Assembly: GCA_001465935.1 (NCBI GenBank)
Contig: LNKV01000001.1
Coordinates: 806,001 to 870,000, forward strand
Direction: 5' to 3'
Source of the DNA: Clarireedia homoeocarpa
Taxonomy: Eukaryota; Ascomycota; Leotiomycetes; Helotiales; Rutstroemiaceae
DNA length: 64,000 bases
Shown in pieces: positions 46,071 through 57,353 of the stretch (positions are counted from its first letter, which is position 1; every line of letters starts with the position of its first letter). Below the pieces are notes generated by a model. That model did not search any database. It was not told the origin of the DNA and saw only the letters and a program-made list of their open reading frames with translations. The translations under genes and the position numbers were made by a program.

Positions 46071-47614
46071 ATTCACTACCTTTGCACTGTATATCTGAGT
46101 TTCAAGATCTTCAAGTTCTTCCCGCGAGTTTGGAAAATTGGAAAAGCTTTCCTACGGGAGAAAAATTAAATTATTATTCAAAATTCTTTTAATTCTGAGG
46201 GTACCTAGAATTTAGGCTAGGTTAGCTTGGGCGGATTTCGCCTGTCTGACATAGCCGGCCAAGCAAAATTCTAGATTCACCCCTTCGATTTCACTACCAC
46301 TAGCAGTCTGTAGTATATCCTCAATTTTTGTCAGTCCTCGCAAATCTAAAGCAAATCTCGGAAATGAAAGTTCATGAGACCTGGTCTGAACCATTAAGCT
46401 GTTTTACCCCAAATTTCTGTCACAGGCATATCTCCAGCTAACAGACTACCAAAGTAACCTAGTTTGGCGGACTGTCTGCGACAGAACGCAGTGAAGTCGT
46501 TGGGCTAGTAACATGTTGAGTAAAGGGATCAACAGAGGTCTTAGTCGCGAGCCATCGACCGTCAAAACTATGTTGTGATGCAAGGAGCTTTTGGCAGAGT
46601 CATACACAAGCTTGCTGATTCCACCTCTGGAAATAGGAAGAGGGTCCCTACGAATCCATAAACGTCTCTTCTACTTTTAGCTTAATATACGATCTTGCTT
46701 TGAGGTTGACCTTACATAGCCTTGATGGCATCATTTCATGTTGCCATCTCTTCAGCCATTTTTCAAGGCTATAGTGAATACATGCTCATTCTCCTTTTGA
46801 CGGCTTCATAGTCTTCCATTCCAAAAAAGAAAAAAAGCGCGGCAGGAACACTTCCACACGTGTGAGAATGTTACTATAGAAAGCTCTTCAAATAGCGGAA
46901 GGCCTTGTAATTGAAATAATGCCTATCGGCTTTGAAATTGCTTTCTAGAGTCTACAGAGACGCTAAAATACCGCGGAAGGAGAGACCCGGGACTACCTGT
47001 ATACTAATATCCTTTTTTCCTCTTATAGTTTTTGATGTTATTACCAGATATGGACTCTGTTTATAATTCCTTAGCTTAGTATGTCTATCCCCTGGGAGGT
47101 GCTGGTATCTTACTGCTTAGACGTCAATAATAATACATATATACATACATACTCCGATTGTTCTGTGATTACTGTACTTTTATATAATGTCTGTACCTAA
47201 CTTATATTTTCTATCGTGTCACGCGCCTCCGGTTAGTCGTGGCACACCAAAATGCGTATTCCCACCAAAATCCGTGGTATTCGATTAAAGACTCTCTTTT
47301 GAAATATCTTAAACCCTCCCTTAAAAATTGAAATAAAATATACCCTCATAAATTTCTGAGTACCATAAGCAATAGAATAATAATTATTTCACAAAATCAA
47401 AATATATTGAGTTGTTGATTTTTAATTATCTATGGGTGCTGGTTGATATTTGGGTGTGCCACGACTAACCGGAGGCGCGTGTGCGGGGCCACTTATATAA
47501 ATAATTACTATAGAGGCCTCAACCCCACCAACTTCAAGCTTGACAACCAAATTCGTAACGAATATCTAATCAAATAAATAATATGCACTATGACGCAAAG
47601 CAGGTCAAAACCAA
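46071..47614. other. Intergenic, no gene recognised
   Basis: About 1.5 kb without a supported gene, increasingly AT-rich toward 47 kb. It holds the inverted-repeat element at 47220-47481. Confidence 0.6.
47220..47481. mobile_element. 262-bp MITE with near-perfect 29-bp terminal inverted repeats
   Basis: The left end CACGCGCCTCCGGTTAGTCG + TGGCACACC is the exact reverse complement of the right end GGTGTGCCACGACTAACCGG + AGGCGCGTG. The middle is AT-rich and non-coding. A target-site duplication is not clear. It is a non-autonomous DNA element, 133 bp upstream of the tRNA-like gene. Confidence 0.88.
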
Positions 47615-47763
47615 GCTTCCGTGGTCCAATGGTTAGGATTCCACCCTTCCAAGTGTTCTCCTGAACACAGATGTCAGGTGGAGGGTAAGTAATCAACTAC
47701 CTCTTCGACTTGTTCAATTAGCTAACGAGTCTTCTAGTTCGTGTTCGATTCACGGCGGTTGCA
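47615..47763 (+). tRNA. tRNA-Gly(UCC)-like gene with two inserts
   Basis: The cloverleaf parts are recognisable: D arm GTCCAATGGTTAGGAT, anticodon arm CCACC-CTTCCAA-GGTGG with anticodon TCC, and T arm TCGTG-TTCGATT-CACGG. A 24-nt insert at 47652-47675 sits at the canonical 37/38 position and can fold as GTGTTC-TCCT-GAACAC. A second insert, 47685-47737 (53 nt), lies in the variable region. It starts GTAAGT, has GCTAAC near its end and ends TAG, like a spliceosomal intron. The acceptor stem (GCTTCCG with CGGTTGC) has two T-T mismatches. It may be a degenerate tRNA or a real gene with unusual splicing. Confidence 0.6.
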
Positions 47764-48207
47764 CACACTATATTTTTGGATTTCTCTTCGATTCACGGCG
47801 GTTGCATCAAAATTTATTATTTTTCTTTTTTGGCGTATCCTCTACCAGAGTGCCAAATAATGTTGTACATACTAAGGAAGTAACAGCAAACTTTTTTGGT
47901 TGTAACTTTTGATCTCGCTTAATCAAGAATGTAAGATTATTATTGTACTGTACAGTGGAGTTAGTGGCTTATGAGCTGCCTCAGGTTCTTCCTGGGTAAG
48001 CTGAAAACTTTCGTGCAACAATATGAAATTCCTTCACTAGTCACGTCTTACTGTAGTTTCTCAATAGATTATCTTGTATTTCTCTTTCACCTCTGTATTT
48101 TCCTATTTGTGCCAGTTCCCACCAAGCTATCGCGACACCGGTTATAGATCCATTAAGTATTTCAATTCACGGCGGTCGCACACACTATATTTTTGCATTT
48201 CTCTTCC
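47744..48207 (+). repeat. Repeated tRNA 3' ends
   Basis: The tRNA tail TTCGATTCACGGCGGTTGCA (47744-47763) recurs exactly at 47787-47806. It also recurs with two changes at 48161-48180, where the following ~27 bp (CACACTATATTTTT...) are also repeated. The block is thus a set of partial tRNA-end duplications around a ~350-bp spacer. Confidence 0.85.
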
Positions 48208-50056
48208 ACTCACCAGTTTGTAATTCAATGAATTTTTGACTTGGAGATGAGTCGTTTTGGTGGTTTGCCGACAACGGATCCATCTAATCTGAGTGGATCT
48301 CCTTTCTGTTCTACAGTAGACTTCTCCATCTTGGGAGGAGGTAAAATGTCCGATCAACACATGGTGGGACCTGCTATTGACCACTGCAAGATACACTCGG
48401 ATTGTGTCTCACCTGGGACGGAAACATGTTATTAGATCAGCGGCTAGTCATCCCGCACTTCCAACCTTCGCCACTCTCTGTGTAGCAGGCTACGTACCAG
48501 AAGTGTCTGCTTTGTGTGAAGATACATCTGCCCAACTACACATCAAAAAACCGCAAATGAGTGCCGGTGCAACATAACACATACGCAACGAGTGCCCGGG
48601 TCTCGCCTTCGATGGGTGAGCTCGAGGGACTTCTCATTCTGTGCTTTTCGTTCCATCCACGGTAAAGTGGCAAGGGTTGAATCTACGGTCTTTCAAGAGA
48701 GCATCTACAGTACCAAAGTAGGTAGTAGATCCGTTATTACACATGGGACTTTGGCGTGCATCTCAGTATTTGATGACTGGATTCTCTCAGATTATCGCCA
48801 TCAAAGAGCTTCGGTTATGCAATCGTTACTTTAGGATGCGGCTGAACTTCCAGTGAGTCCACTCCAGATTACTCGCAGTAATCCATTACATCTTCACATC
48901 GCAGTCACTACACGGGTTCAGTGTTTACTTCAGGTTCGTGGTATCAGAGCCATCATCCAAGGCCACAAGGCCTCCGAGCACGGGCAAAAGGTGATCGAGG
49001 CGGTACTAGAGACACTGCACATCAGTAAGAATTAAATCGGAATGAGGATGAACGGATATATTCGCCCTCGCAAGCCTCAATATCACATCTCTTGGTCTTC
49101 GCTCACAAAGCCATCGACGGAGGGTACCAAAACCCATTGGAAGTAACAGACATGCCCAAAAGGTACTCTGCGGGTCAGAAGGGGAGCTGGCAAGTTTTCC
49201 TCGACCCGGAGGAAAAGCGGATCCTCGATGAACTCCCAAAGATGCTTTGATGATGCTGCCGGAAGAAACACTATCATAAATGAGCTTCCGAGGAGGCCAG
49301 AACACAACGAGAAGCTGACGCGAAAGCTACTTGGCGCGAAAGTGACGGCCGCGTGTCGAAGGACATGAGGCGAAATGGAGGAGGTTCTCGACTTTTCTAA
49401 GATAAGAATCCAGGGAGAAAATTCTCCACCAGATGTGCACATGCTATATCTGTTACCAGCGGCCACATAGAATAACAGACTTATCTACTCTCACCAGTCA
49501 CTGCTTTATAGAAGACGTTCAAAGGTATTTATTGACTGAGGTCAGGAAGTGCCCATGTTACTCTTGTATATGAGGTCCACATCGGCACTGAGCGAAACAG
49601 GAATTGGTAGGTGGGTAGGTAGCTTCCAAAACAGATGGTTCATCATGGAACATAGAAGAACAAGGTATGGGGACAAAATGTTGAGATGTTGAGGCTAGTT
49701 CAAGACTATCAAACACACTAGATTTCATAATCATCCATTAAATTTCCATTCCGTTCCTGCCGCAGCTTTTCTTCTAGCATCTTGACCTCGAAATTGCTCA
49801 ATTGTATCTTATTCAGACCCCACTCACTTAACTTGTAATAATGTATCTCACCCAAGCCATGCCTTCCATAATGATGTCATTTCAAACCCCCATCCTGTTC
49901 CCAATTCCCTTTTCTCGCTCACCGTAATCGCTGCATACCTTTTTAAGATAATTTGCTTGAAAGGCTAAACCTTTCCTATGGGTATTCGTGCCCCCCTCCT
50001 GTTCAACGATTGTATGAAAATTGCCCCCTCGCACCGTTTATTCGGCCTCTAGAAAT
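48208..50056. other. No recognised gene; weak coding-like segment on the plus strand
   Basis: Short plus-strand frames occur between 48241 and 49463. The most protein-like is 49029-49229, with LLVFAHKAIDGGYQNPLEV and GSWQVFLDPEEKRILDELPK, ended by two stops; pieces after it are in other frames. A GTAAGA just upstream (49024) could be an old splice donor. I do not recognise the family. It may be a decayed gene or chance. The 49.5-50.05 kb part shows nothing. Confidence 0.35.
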
Positions 50057-51299
50057 TCATAAAATCACACATCTGCCCAAGAGCCTTCTCTTGTACTTCT
50101 TCTCCGTCGGCGCGTTTACTTCATCATCGTAATCCTGTGATGAGTGATTATTATCTCGTCTGATGATTTGTCTGCATAGATCTATGAAGACTTCATCTAC
50201 GTTTGCTAGAGGTCCAGCCCAGTCAGTAACACTAAAAACCATATTGAGCCTACAGTGTTTCGCAATAGTTCCCCGCTTGTCCGGTACTCCGGTAGCGAGG
50301 GGAGAAAGGGAAAAACTTATTATCGAGTAAGGAATAAGGAAACTCACCCCTCCTTCTAGCACTCGTCTCATAGTACGGCGCATTTCCCCAGTTCTGACTA
50401 ACTTTGAAGGCCTCCTGTCTGCTAACCACTCGGTCCTGGTCCAGATCGGATTTGTTTCCAACTATGACGATTGGAACGTTTTCGTCATCTTTTATACGGA
50501 TGATTTGTTCGCGAAGTTCGGAGAGTTCGTTTAAACTGCTTTGAGATGTGATGGAAAAGACGAGAAGGAAACCTTGGCCAGTTTTCATGTATAGTTCTCT
50601 GTGTAATGTGTGAGTAGATGCCGGAGCATAATGAGGTTAGCATAGTGCAACTTTACCTCATGGCGGCTGGTGAATTTGTTAGTAACCATTTGATTTTAGG
50701 AGCTTGAAGACAGCTTACTGAATTGTTCCGTCCCAGCGGTATCTAATCTGCAAATTCCGTCAATACTCAATCCACATTTGGGTAACACAACAATCTTACA
50801 TCTCCAACATGCATTGCCGTCCCTAAGCAAAACTCTTGTTAGTACACACAGCTGAACTCGGAGCTCCTGCCAAAAATGACGAGAACTTACATCAACCTCG
50901 ATCTGCTTCCTATACGAATCCTCAATTGTCGGATCATAACTCTCAATCCAGATATTTTGCACGAATTGCGCTAACAACAGGGTCCGAAAGTCAGCTCTCT
51001 CCCTAGACGGCTCCAAGGTACTCATCTCGACCCATACATCCCCCATAATCTTCCAGAAGGAAGTGGGTCTTCTCGAATCTCGGTAAACTAGGTAGAAGAT
51101 CCTTACCAGTCAGGCAGCTTTTGCCAACACCACCTTTGAAGTCTCATGTTAGCCATCCATAAATCTCAGTCATTGATATTATATGGAATCCCTCCATTCT
51201 TCAATTCCGTGTCGATGGATGTAGAAGAAGAAAACACTCACCGGCACCTAAAACAACAATATGATAATCTCTCCTAAACAATGAACCCATATCAGCCAT
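50057..51299 (-). CDS. RSR1: Ras-family GTPase RSR1/BUD1 (Rap-like)
   Basis: A membrane-bound GTP switch that guides polarity and growth-site choice through Cdc24/Cdc42 in fungi. Eight exons join in frame to 208 residues: 51242-51299, 51107-51133, 50891-50970, 50800-50822, 50719-50747, 50657-50666, 50348-50598 and 50057-50205. Motifs: P-loop GAGGVGKSCLT, switch I YDPTIEDSY, switch II LDTAGTEQFTAMR, NKSD, and ETSA. The C-terminus is basic (KKYKRRLLGR) and ends with the CAAX box CVIL, a geranylgeranylation-type signal. The sixth exon is only 10 nt and codes for part of TAMR. Translation could also start at 51290 (MGSLFRRDYHIV). Confidence 0.93.
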
Positions 51300-51864
51300 C
51301 CCATTCAATGAAGAAGTTTGCCCCTGATTCAAAAGGACGTGCGGTGGGGGTTTTGTACGTGCGCAACAGTGAGAAGTCCCTGAATGTGAAGGAAGAGAAT
51401 ACTCGACTCACCTTGAAGAATTTCTCGCCGACATATTTTTTGTGGTCGGAGAACTCCCCCCTGAGTAATGCCTTCTTGCTCTTGCCCTTTCTCGTGACTT
51501 GTCGTCGCCGCCGGGGGCTGGAATGGAAGAGCACTTGGGTCTGATTCGCGAATCTCAATTCACTCTGCCCCTATTGCATAAAGGTATCCGTCCCGTGCTT
51601 TCACCCTAAACAATAGTACAAGGGGAATGTCGACAATAAGATAATTACAAAAAGAGAGAAGAAATTTGAACGAATGAATGGATAAGTAGTATGAAGGTAC
51701 TGGAGATCCTCTTCTTTCGACCTGACAGGCGTAGATTAAATAGTGGCTGAAATAAGCTCAACAGCACTCGTTGGAGCTCGTAACGTGCCTAATGTCACAG
51801 TGGCATGCAGGTTTGACAGGTTCCAAGAGGCCTCCTCGTTCGTTCGTTCTTTTTCGTTGTTTCT

Positions 51865-51905
51865 CCGTCTCGTCTCGTCTCGTCTCGTCTCGTCTCGTCT
51901 CGTTT
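51865..51905. repeat. (CGTCT)n microsatellite
   Basis: About seven tandem CGTCT units, ending CGTTTCG. It lies upstream of RSR1. Confidence 0.9.
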
Positions 51906-52445
51906 CGTTAAGGGTTTGGATTTTGCTTTGACGCGTGAATCTTCTTCCCTTCTCCTCGAAGGTTTTTCCCTCGGCCGGTTCGTAACCTTATAATTTAAAA
52001 ACTCCACCTTTTTGATATAAAGTTAAAAGCTTCATACAATCGATAATCTCGTTTGGAATATAATAAAATAGATAATATAATAGAAATATGGAGGAAGAAT
52101 CGAAGATGTCGAGATTGGAGGGGAGAGAGATGGGTGTGGTGAGAGTGAGTGACTCCGGTAAGTAACTGCACTGTTCGCGAGGCGCGATTTCAATAATTTT
52201 TTTCTCTTTGTTCTCTCAATGGAACTTGGATTGATTGGATTTGAATTGATTTTGATAGTCGGATTTTAGTTTCCCCGGTTGCCGGAAGTGGGCTGCTCGT
52301 GCTTCTTTAGGTAGAAGCGGTAGAAAGCTGGAGAGGTTTTTGCGGGTCGGGGACTGAATAAGGCCGTCTAGATTGGTCCAATGCAAATGCCGAGGCTGGA
52401 GATCGAAAGGAGAAGGAGAGTAAGGTGTGAATGAGAGAGACGCAG

Positions 52446-52495
52446 AGGAGGAGGAGGAGGAGGAGGAGGAGGAGGAGGAAGAGGAAGAGGAAGAA
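52446..52495. repeat. (GGA)n microsatellite
   Basis: About eleven GAG/GGA units passing into GGAAGA units. It creates a poly-Ser frame on the minus strand that is not a gene. Confidence 0.9.
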
Positions 52496-52738
52496 ATAAC
52501 AATAACCGCGACAGTGCTTGGATCTGATATGGCTGGGTTGTGTGCAAGAGAAGAGAGAGGTGGAGAGGAGAATCGAGATACTTTCATACTATGAGGAGAA
52601 TAACGTATAAGAAATGCGCCACCGCATCAACCACCAGATGGGAACGACAAAGCAGAGAAGTCCGTAAGTCGATGGATGATACTAGAAGCCAGAAAATACA
52701 TTAACTGACTAGATGAATAAGTTACCGAATAATGAGGA

Positions 52739-52850
52739 TAAAATCAAATAAAATCAAATAAAATCAAATAAAATCAAACCAAATCAAATAAAATCAAATA
52801 AAATCAAACAAATCAAACCAAATCAAACAAATCAAACAAAATACAACACA
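52739..52850. repeat. (AAAATCAAAT)n minisatellite
   Basis: Ten-base units AAAATCAAAT repeated about eleven times, with AAATCAAAC variants toward the right. Confidence 0.9.
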
Positions 52851-52934
52851 ACAGCTTTAGTGGATGATAGGATGATAGAATAAGCCATTCTAGCGTCTAC
52901 AACATCCATCTTCCACGCAGCTCCCGACTCCTAG

Positions 52935-53015
52935 CTCCTTGCTCCTTGCTCCTTGCTCCTTGCTCCTTGCTCCTTGCTCCTTGCTCCTTGCTCCTCGCTC
53001 CCAGCTCCCAGCTCC
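52935..53015. repeat. (CTCCTTG)n minisatellite
   Basis: About nine seven-base CTCCTTG units, ending in CTCCCAG variants. Confidence 0.9.
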
Positions 53016-53528
53016 TTACAGGTTCAAGGTAGCCGGGCCTGTAGGGTACAGTCGAACTTCACTTGGCAGCCAGTAAGATCGAGTAGGGGGTCGGTCTCTG
53101 GTAAGGGTGTGACGGCAGCACTATCCAAGCCAAATCCTGTTCTTCCGCTATTTATCCATTCATCCACCCAACCCAGCCCAACCCAACCCATCCCATCCCC
53201 TCATCATCGTAAAAAAATTCCCTGAAAAGCGCACATCTGCACGCTGCACAGCCCTAACGATGGATCAAATAATGGCTCTTGCACCCTGACGCCACGTTGT
53301 TCAGGGAACTCACTCCCCTAAGAGCTTAATGGGCATGCTAAGTGTCTGCAACAGCGCCACAGCAGTGCGAACTTGTTTTACAGGCAACCTGGTAGATTTC
53401 GCAAAAAGATGGGACGGATAATGTAAGTTACTTTGCAGGTTAGCAACGCCCATCTCGGAGGCACCATGTCAATCCTTGGACGGGGAATGTAGAATAGTAA
53501 CTGGAATTGGATGAAACTTTATTTTGCC

Positions 53529-53696
53529 GATGAGATGAGATGGGATGAGATGGGATGAGATGGGATGGGACGAGATGGGACGAGATGGGACGAGATGGGA
53601 CGATGGGACGAGATGGCATGAGATGGCACGAGATGGCACGAGATGGCACGAGACGGCACGAGATGGCACGAGATGGCACGAGATGGCACGAGATGC
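53529..53696. repeat. (GATGGGACGA)n minisatellite
   Basis: About 17 ten-base units that change along the array from GATGAGATGG through GACGAGATGG to CACGAGATGG. This gradient suggests successive local expansions. It opens long frames on both strands that are not genes. Confidence 0.9.
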
Positions 53697-55176
53697 GATT
53701 TGATTAGCTTCTGCCAAATCCTCAAGCCTCATCGTTGTCTTTCTCTTTCTCTTGATTTATTTACTTATCACACTTTGTCGTACACAGGAGCAGGAACTGC
53801 TTTTCAGCTTAGCGAGTCTAATGAAGATCTTTTCAGCCAAAAGAAGGAGAGCTTGTTGCCTGAATAAAAGGAGGTGGTCTTTCTCTCTTTTTCTGTCGCG
53901 CGGAAAAGATGGGTAGTCCCGAAAGAGAGAAGGAAAGCAGACAACAAGGGACGTTTTTGAAGGAACAACAGCCTTTACGATCTGTTGCTTCAAGGTTGAT
54001 TACATATTATTTATCATCGTCAGATTCTGGATTACACTGCCATCCAAATCTAACCTTTTTTTCACGCCTACTCCCAAGATAGGTAAATTACCAAGTCCGG
54101 CTTGCTCACCCCTGGCGAAGTCTCCCAGTATGGCTCATTGGGGACTCCTTTTCATCTTGCAGATTCTCTCCAACGCTGCAAATAGTTCTTGTCGAAGATT
54201 GAGAGAAGGCTGGTGGATGATTTGGTAAGAAATAGCTCGTCAGCACCAGTCTCATCAAGGAAGACATAGCGACCGTTTGTGGGACGGATATGATGTGCGC
54301 ATCTTATATAGTATTAAAGAAAGGCCAGACTACTATTATTTGGCAGCTCTAATTGGTCTGCTAAAAATCGTAGTAATATATTTATTAGTAGATGTACTAA
54401 TTATCTGATTAATTTCTGATTTTTGACTGTGCAAGTAAAATCTGAACGTTAAGAACTTATATATCTAATTATTCTATAAAAAAATGGATACCAGAAGCTT
54501 ATATATATACTTACTGGAATAAAGATTTCAAAATTATATATGCTAGTTGAATGGCGGGTTAGCTTCTAAGCAGAGCAAGAAGCTTAAGAGACCTGCGACG
54601 GCTCGTAGTAGCCAATGGTAACATGAAAATCCCGGCACCTACAGTAGGGCTGGGAATGATGAAGGTGACATAGATGATGGATGCAGTCTGGTATCAGATG
54701 AACGTTTAAACATTGAATGCGACAAGCCAAGAAGCTTGCGATGGGGTAGCCATGGTGGCGGAAGAGTGTCATCTCTCTATTAAGACATGCGGTCAGTCCG
54801 AAAGCTAAACATGTCTCGAGTTCCTACCGTAATATTATCATCAATTATCGTAACACAACTCGTAAATTTCTGAATCAGGTGCAGAACAACTAGTCATTGT
54901 CTATTCAATATCGCGAAATCATACAACATCGTCAAACATCATACATGGCCGTCTTTCAAAAATACGAACCCGACAACCGTTCGTTCGTTCGTACATCGTC
55001 CCAGACCCAAATACGCCTTCACCATCAAACACAACCTCAAGAATCTTGGGTATCAGAAACATGACATATACACACAACCATAAATAGTCTCCACAATCCT
55101 ACACACCGCAATATGCAATCGGTATTATATAACTAATAAGGATCCCACTCCAATCTCCTCTCCAACATGAAAGATT

Positions 55177-56458
55177 CTACGGGAACGCCCCTCCACTTCT
55201 TCTTCCCCCGCCTGTGACGTTGAAGAAGTCAACCTTGAAGCCCATGACCTCTCTCCAACCCCATATAAGCTTCCGCCAATAACAAGCTTCAGCCGCGGGC
55301 GTGAGATATCTTTCTTTAAAAGCCTTCACGCTCCTGTCTGCAATCGCCTCTACTTCGCCCTCCTTCTCGAGTAGCTCCATTTTTTCCCTCTAAGTTTGTT
55401 GAAATTTCTGACCACCTCGACGTAGTTCTGTTCAGGCCCGTCCTTCTTCAACGGATGGAAAAACTCCATCCACTCCAGTTTATGCGCTACAATAATACTT
55501 CTGCAATTTTGTAAGTATTTCAGTCTTGCAGAGAATGAATTTCCTTCCATATGCGCCAAGAATTTGTACTGGCAATGCGCATCCATGCTCTTCAGATCGT
55601 TCTTCATGCTATCCCCATTGTGCCAGTCGAGCGTCTTGACATTCACCCAATCCTTCCCACTGGTGATCTCGACAAACTCATCCCGCAGCTCTAGACCCAT
55701 TGTCGCACCTCTCCCCAACGGCTTGTCGATTTTGTGACTCCAGGGCTATTCTTGTTCGGTCATATGAGCCTTTAATTGCACTTCTCCATAGCTCCCTATT
55801 TTAGTTTCCGGCCATACCCAGAACCCAAACTCTGGCATGAGCCATAACTCCGTGTTTTGCGATTGTCGCGCATAAACCCATTGTGGATGTCCGGAGAGCT
55901 TGTCGTCAACGTTGATAGTGGGTTGAATATTAGGAAGCGGTTCAGGCGATGCGGGCATTGCGCGATGCAAGGCATGTAGTGTGGCTAAACCGCGCGAGTA
56001 GATTTTATGTCGAGCTTTCGTATCATCATTAGCCTTTCCGTTCGCCAATGGTACGAAAATCGAGAGCATACCTGTTGGTCGTAAAGTATGGCCCTCGTAA
56101 AACCATTCAATGCCGGCGTATCGTCAAGCTCTTTCAGAGTGATTCTATTACTCCTCCTCAACTTAATCGGCCTTTCAACTTTCCTCAAACAAGCCAGGAA
56201 ATGCGGCACCGCATTGTCTCTGTGTTAAAAAGAGATTTCCATAATCTCGCGTGTAAGCCCAATTCCCGTCAAAATTATCACCTTGCTGTTGATGGAAGTC
56301 AATCGTCATAGTGGGATATTTCTGCAGCGTAGCAGGAATCGCAGTGAACCGTTGCTGCCTAATGCCGTAGAACAAGATAAGAAGAGTGGAAATTATAGCA
56401 AAAGCAAATAGATAATGACGCCGCTGGGAAACGAAGTAAGGGCGTCGGTCATCGCCAT
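55177..56458 (-). pseudogene. Decayed GT90 (CAP10-like) glycosyltransferase
   Basis: Pieces of a CAP10/GT90 protein appear in order on the minus strand: a membrane segment (FAIISTLLILFYGI), GDNFDGNWAYTRDYGNLFL, RGLATLHALHRAMP, RGATMGLELRDEF, then the typical SIIVAHKLEWMEFFHPL and GPEQNYVEVVRNF, and finally RYLTPAAEACYWRKLIWGW. The frame changes near 56070, a TAG at 55746-55748 stands where a Trp is expected (before PWSHKIDK), and the frame changes again near 55370. The first ATG is also out of frame with the membrane segment. Family members move sugars onto glycans or glycolipids in the secretory pathway. This copy looks inactive. Confidence 0.8.
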
Positions 56459-57353
56459 GTTTAATGATTCATTTGAGAAGAACCCAGCTTCAGAGAGGAG
56501 CAAGAATCGAACTTGGAAAGTAAAGACACTAACTAGCACTTAGCCCGTCCCATGCAACGATGGTGCTGACACGCCTTATTATTCGAGATTGGCGTTGGGC
56601 TGGTTGTGCAGGGACCTCGCATGCACTAGCCATATCCATGGAGAATTGATAACAATATCAGACTGAGTATCCATCGGCTTTTCTCCAGCGAGAAAGTGGC
56701 CGAGCGGAGTTCCCTACTACTGTACGATTGTACGATTGTACGTGGATAGCTGCAACAACATGATCCAATTCTTATGTCAAGTAGAAGTAAAGATCTCCGG
56801 AGATGTGCAACTTTTATTTTAGGCGTATAGTAAGGTTACCCAGGGGAAGCATGTCTGCCTCCACATATCATTAGCCAATCAGCCCTTTGGATGAGGAGAC
56901 TACGAGTACGGCAGAAAGAAAGCTATTGTCACATGTGAAAATGCCTACACCAACTACACACCTACGACAACTACATCCACTATTACCCCCAAAAACACTC
57001 CCATATATCATTGCTACGTTTTATACACGGGCTGGCCTGACTGCATGTTCTCATACAACCTATAGCCCAATCCCAACCCTAATCGAGATAGCAATGTCTC
57101 CCCGAGGACAATCCAGAAGCTCCATTACCAAATGCAGATCAATCCCAAACTCCATTAGCCAGATGTGCAACCTAACTTCCCCATGATGCTAATCAAAAGA
57201 CCGATTCCCAACGCGCCTCTAATGCAGTAGAACGTAGCGCCAGTAATTACTTTTTGGTCCGAATGTATCGTGCTTTTCTCCTCCATCCTTCGTATATATA
57301 CAATTAATGCTTAGCCCATAATCAAGACGAGTGCGTACTGGTGGATTATGTTC
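56459..57353. other. Intergenic, no gene recognised
   Basis: About 0.9 kb. A plus-strand frame at 56887-57186 shows no family signature. The right end is the 3' flank of the DUF1752 gene. Confidence 0.5.

Larger units (their letters stand above)
51300..55176. other. Gene-poor, microsatellite-rich region
   Basis: No supported gene in about 3.9 kb. Open frames here come from simple repeats. Arrays are listed separately at 51865, 52446, 52739, 52935 and 53529. The part from 54.2 to 54.6 kb is AT-rich. Confidence 0.6.

Noticed and set aside
52216..52587. Minus-strand frame with a poly-Ser run
   Set aside because: The run comes from the GGA microsatellite and the flanks show no family signature.
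53440..53732. Overlapping Pro/Ser/His-rich open frames
   Set aside because: They arise from the 10-base minisatellite, which is open in several frames on both strands.
55746..55781. A 36-nt intron that would remove the TAG in the GT90 gene
   Set aside because: Although GT...TAG and frame allow it, 36 nt is too short for these fungal introns and the gene has other frameshifts.
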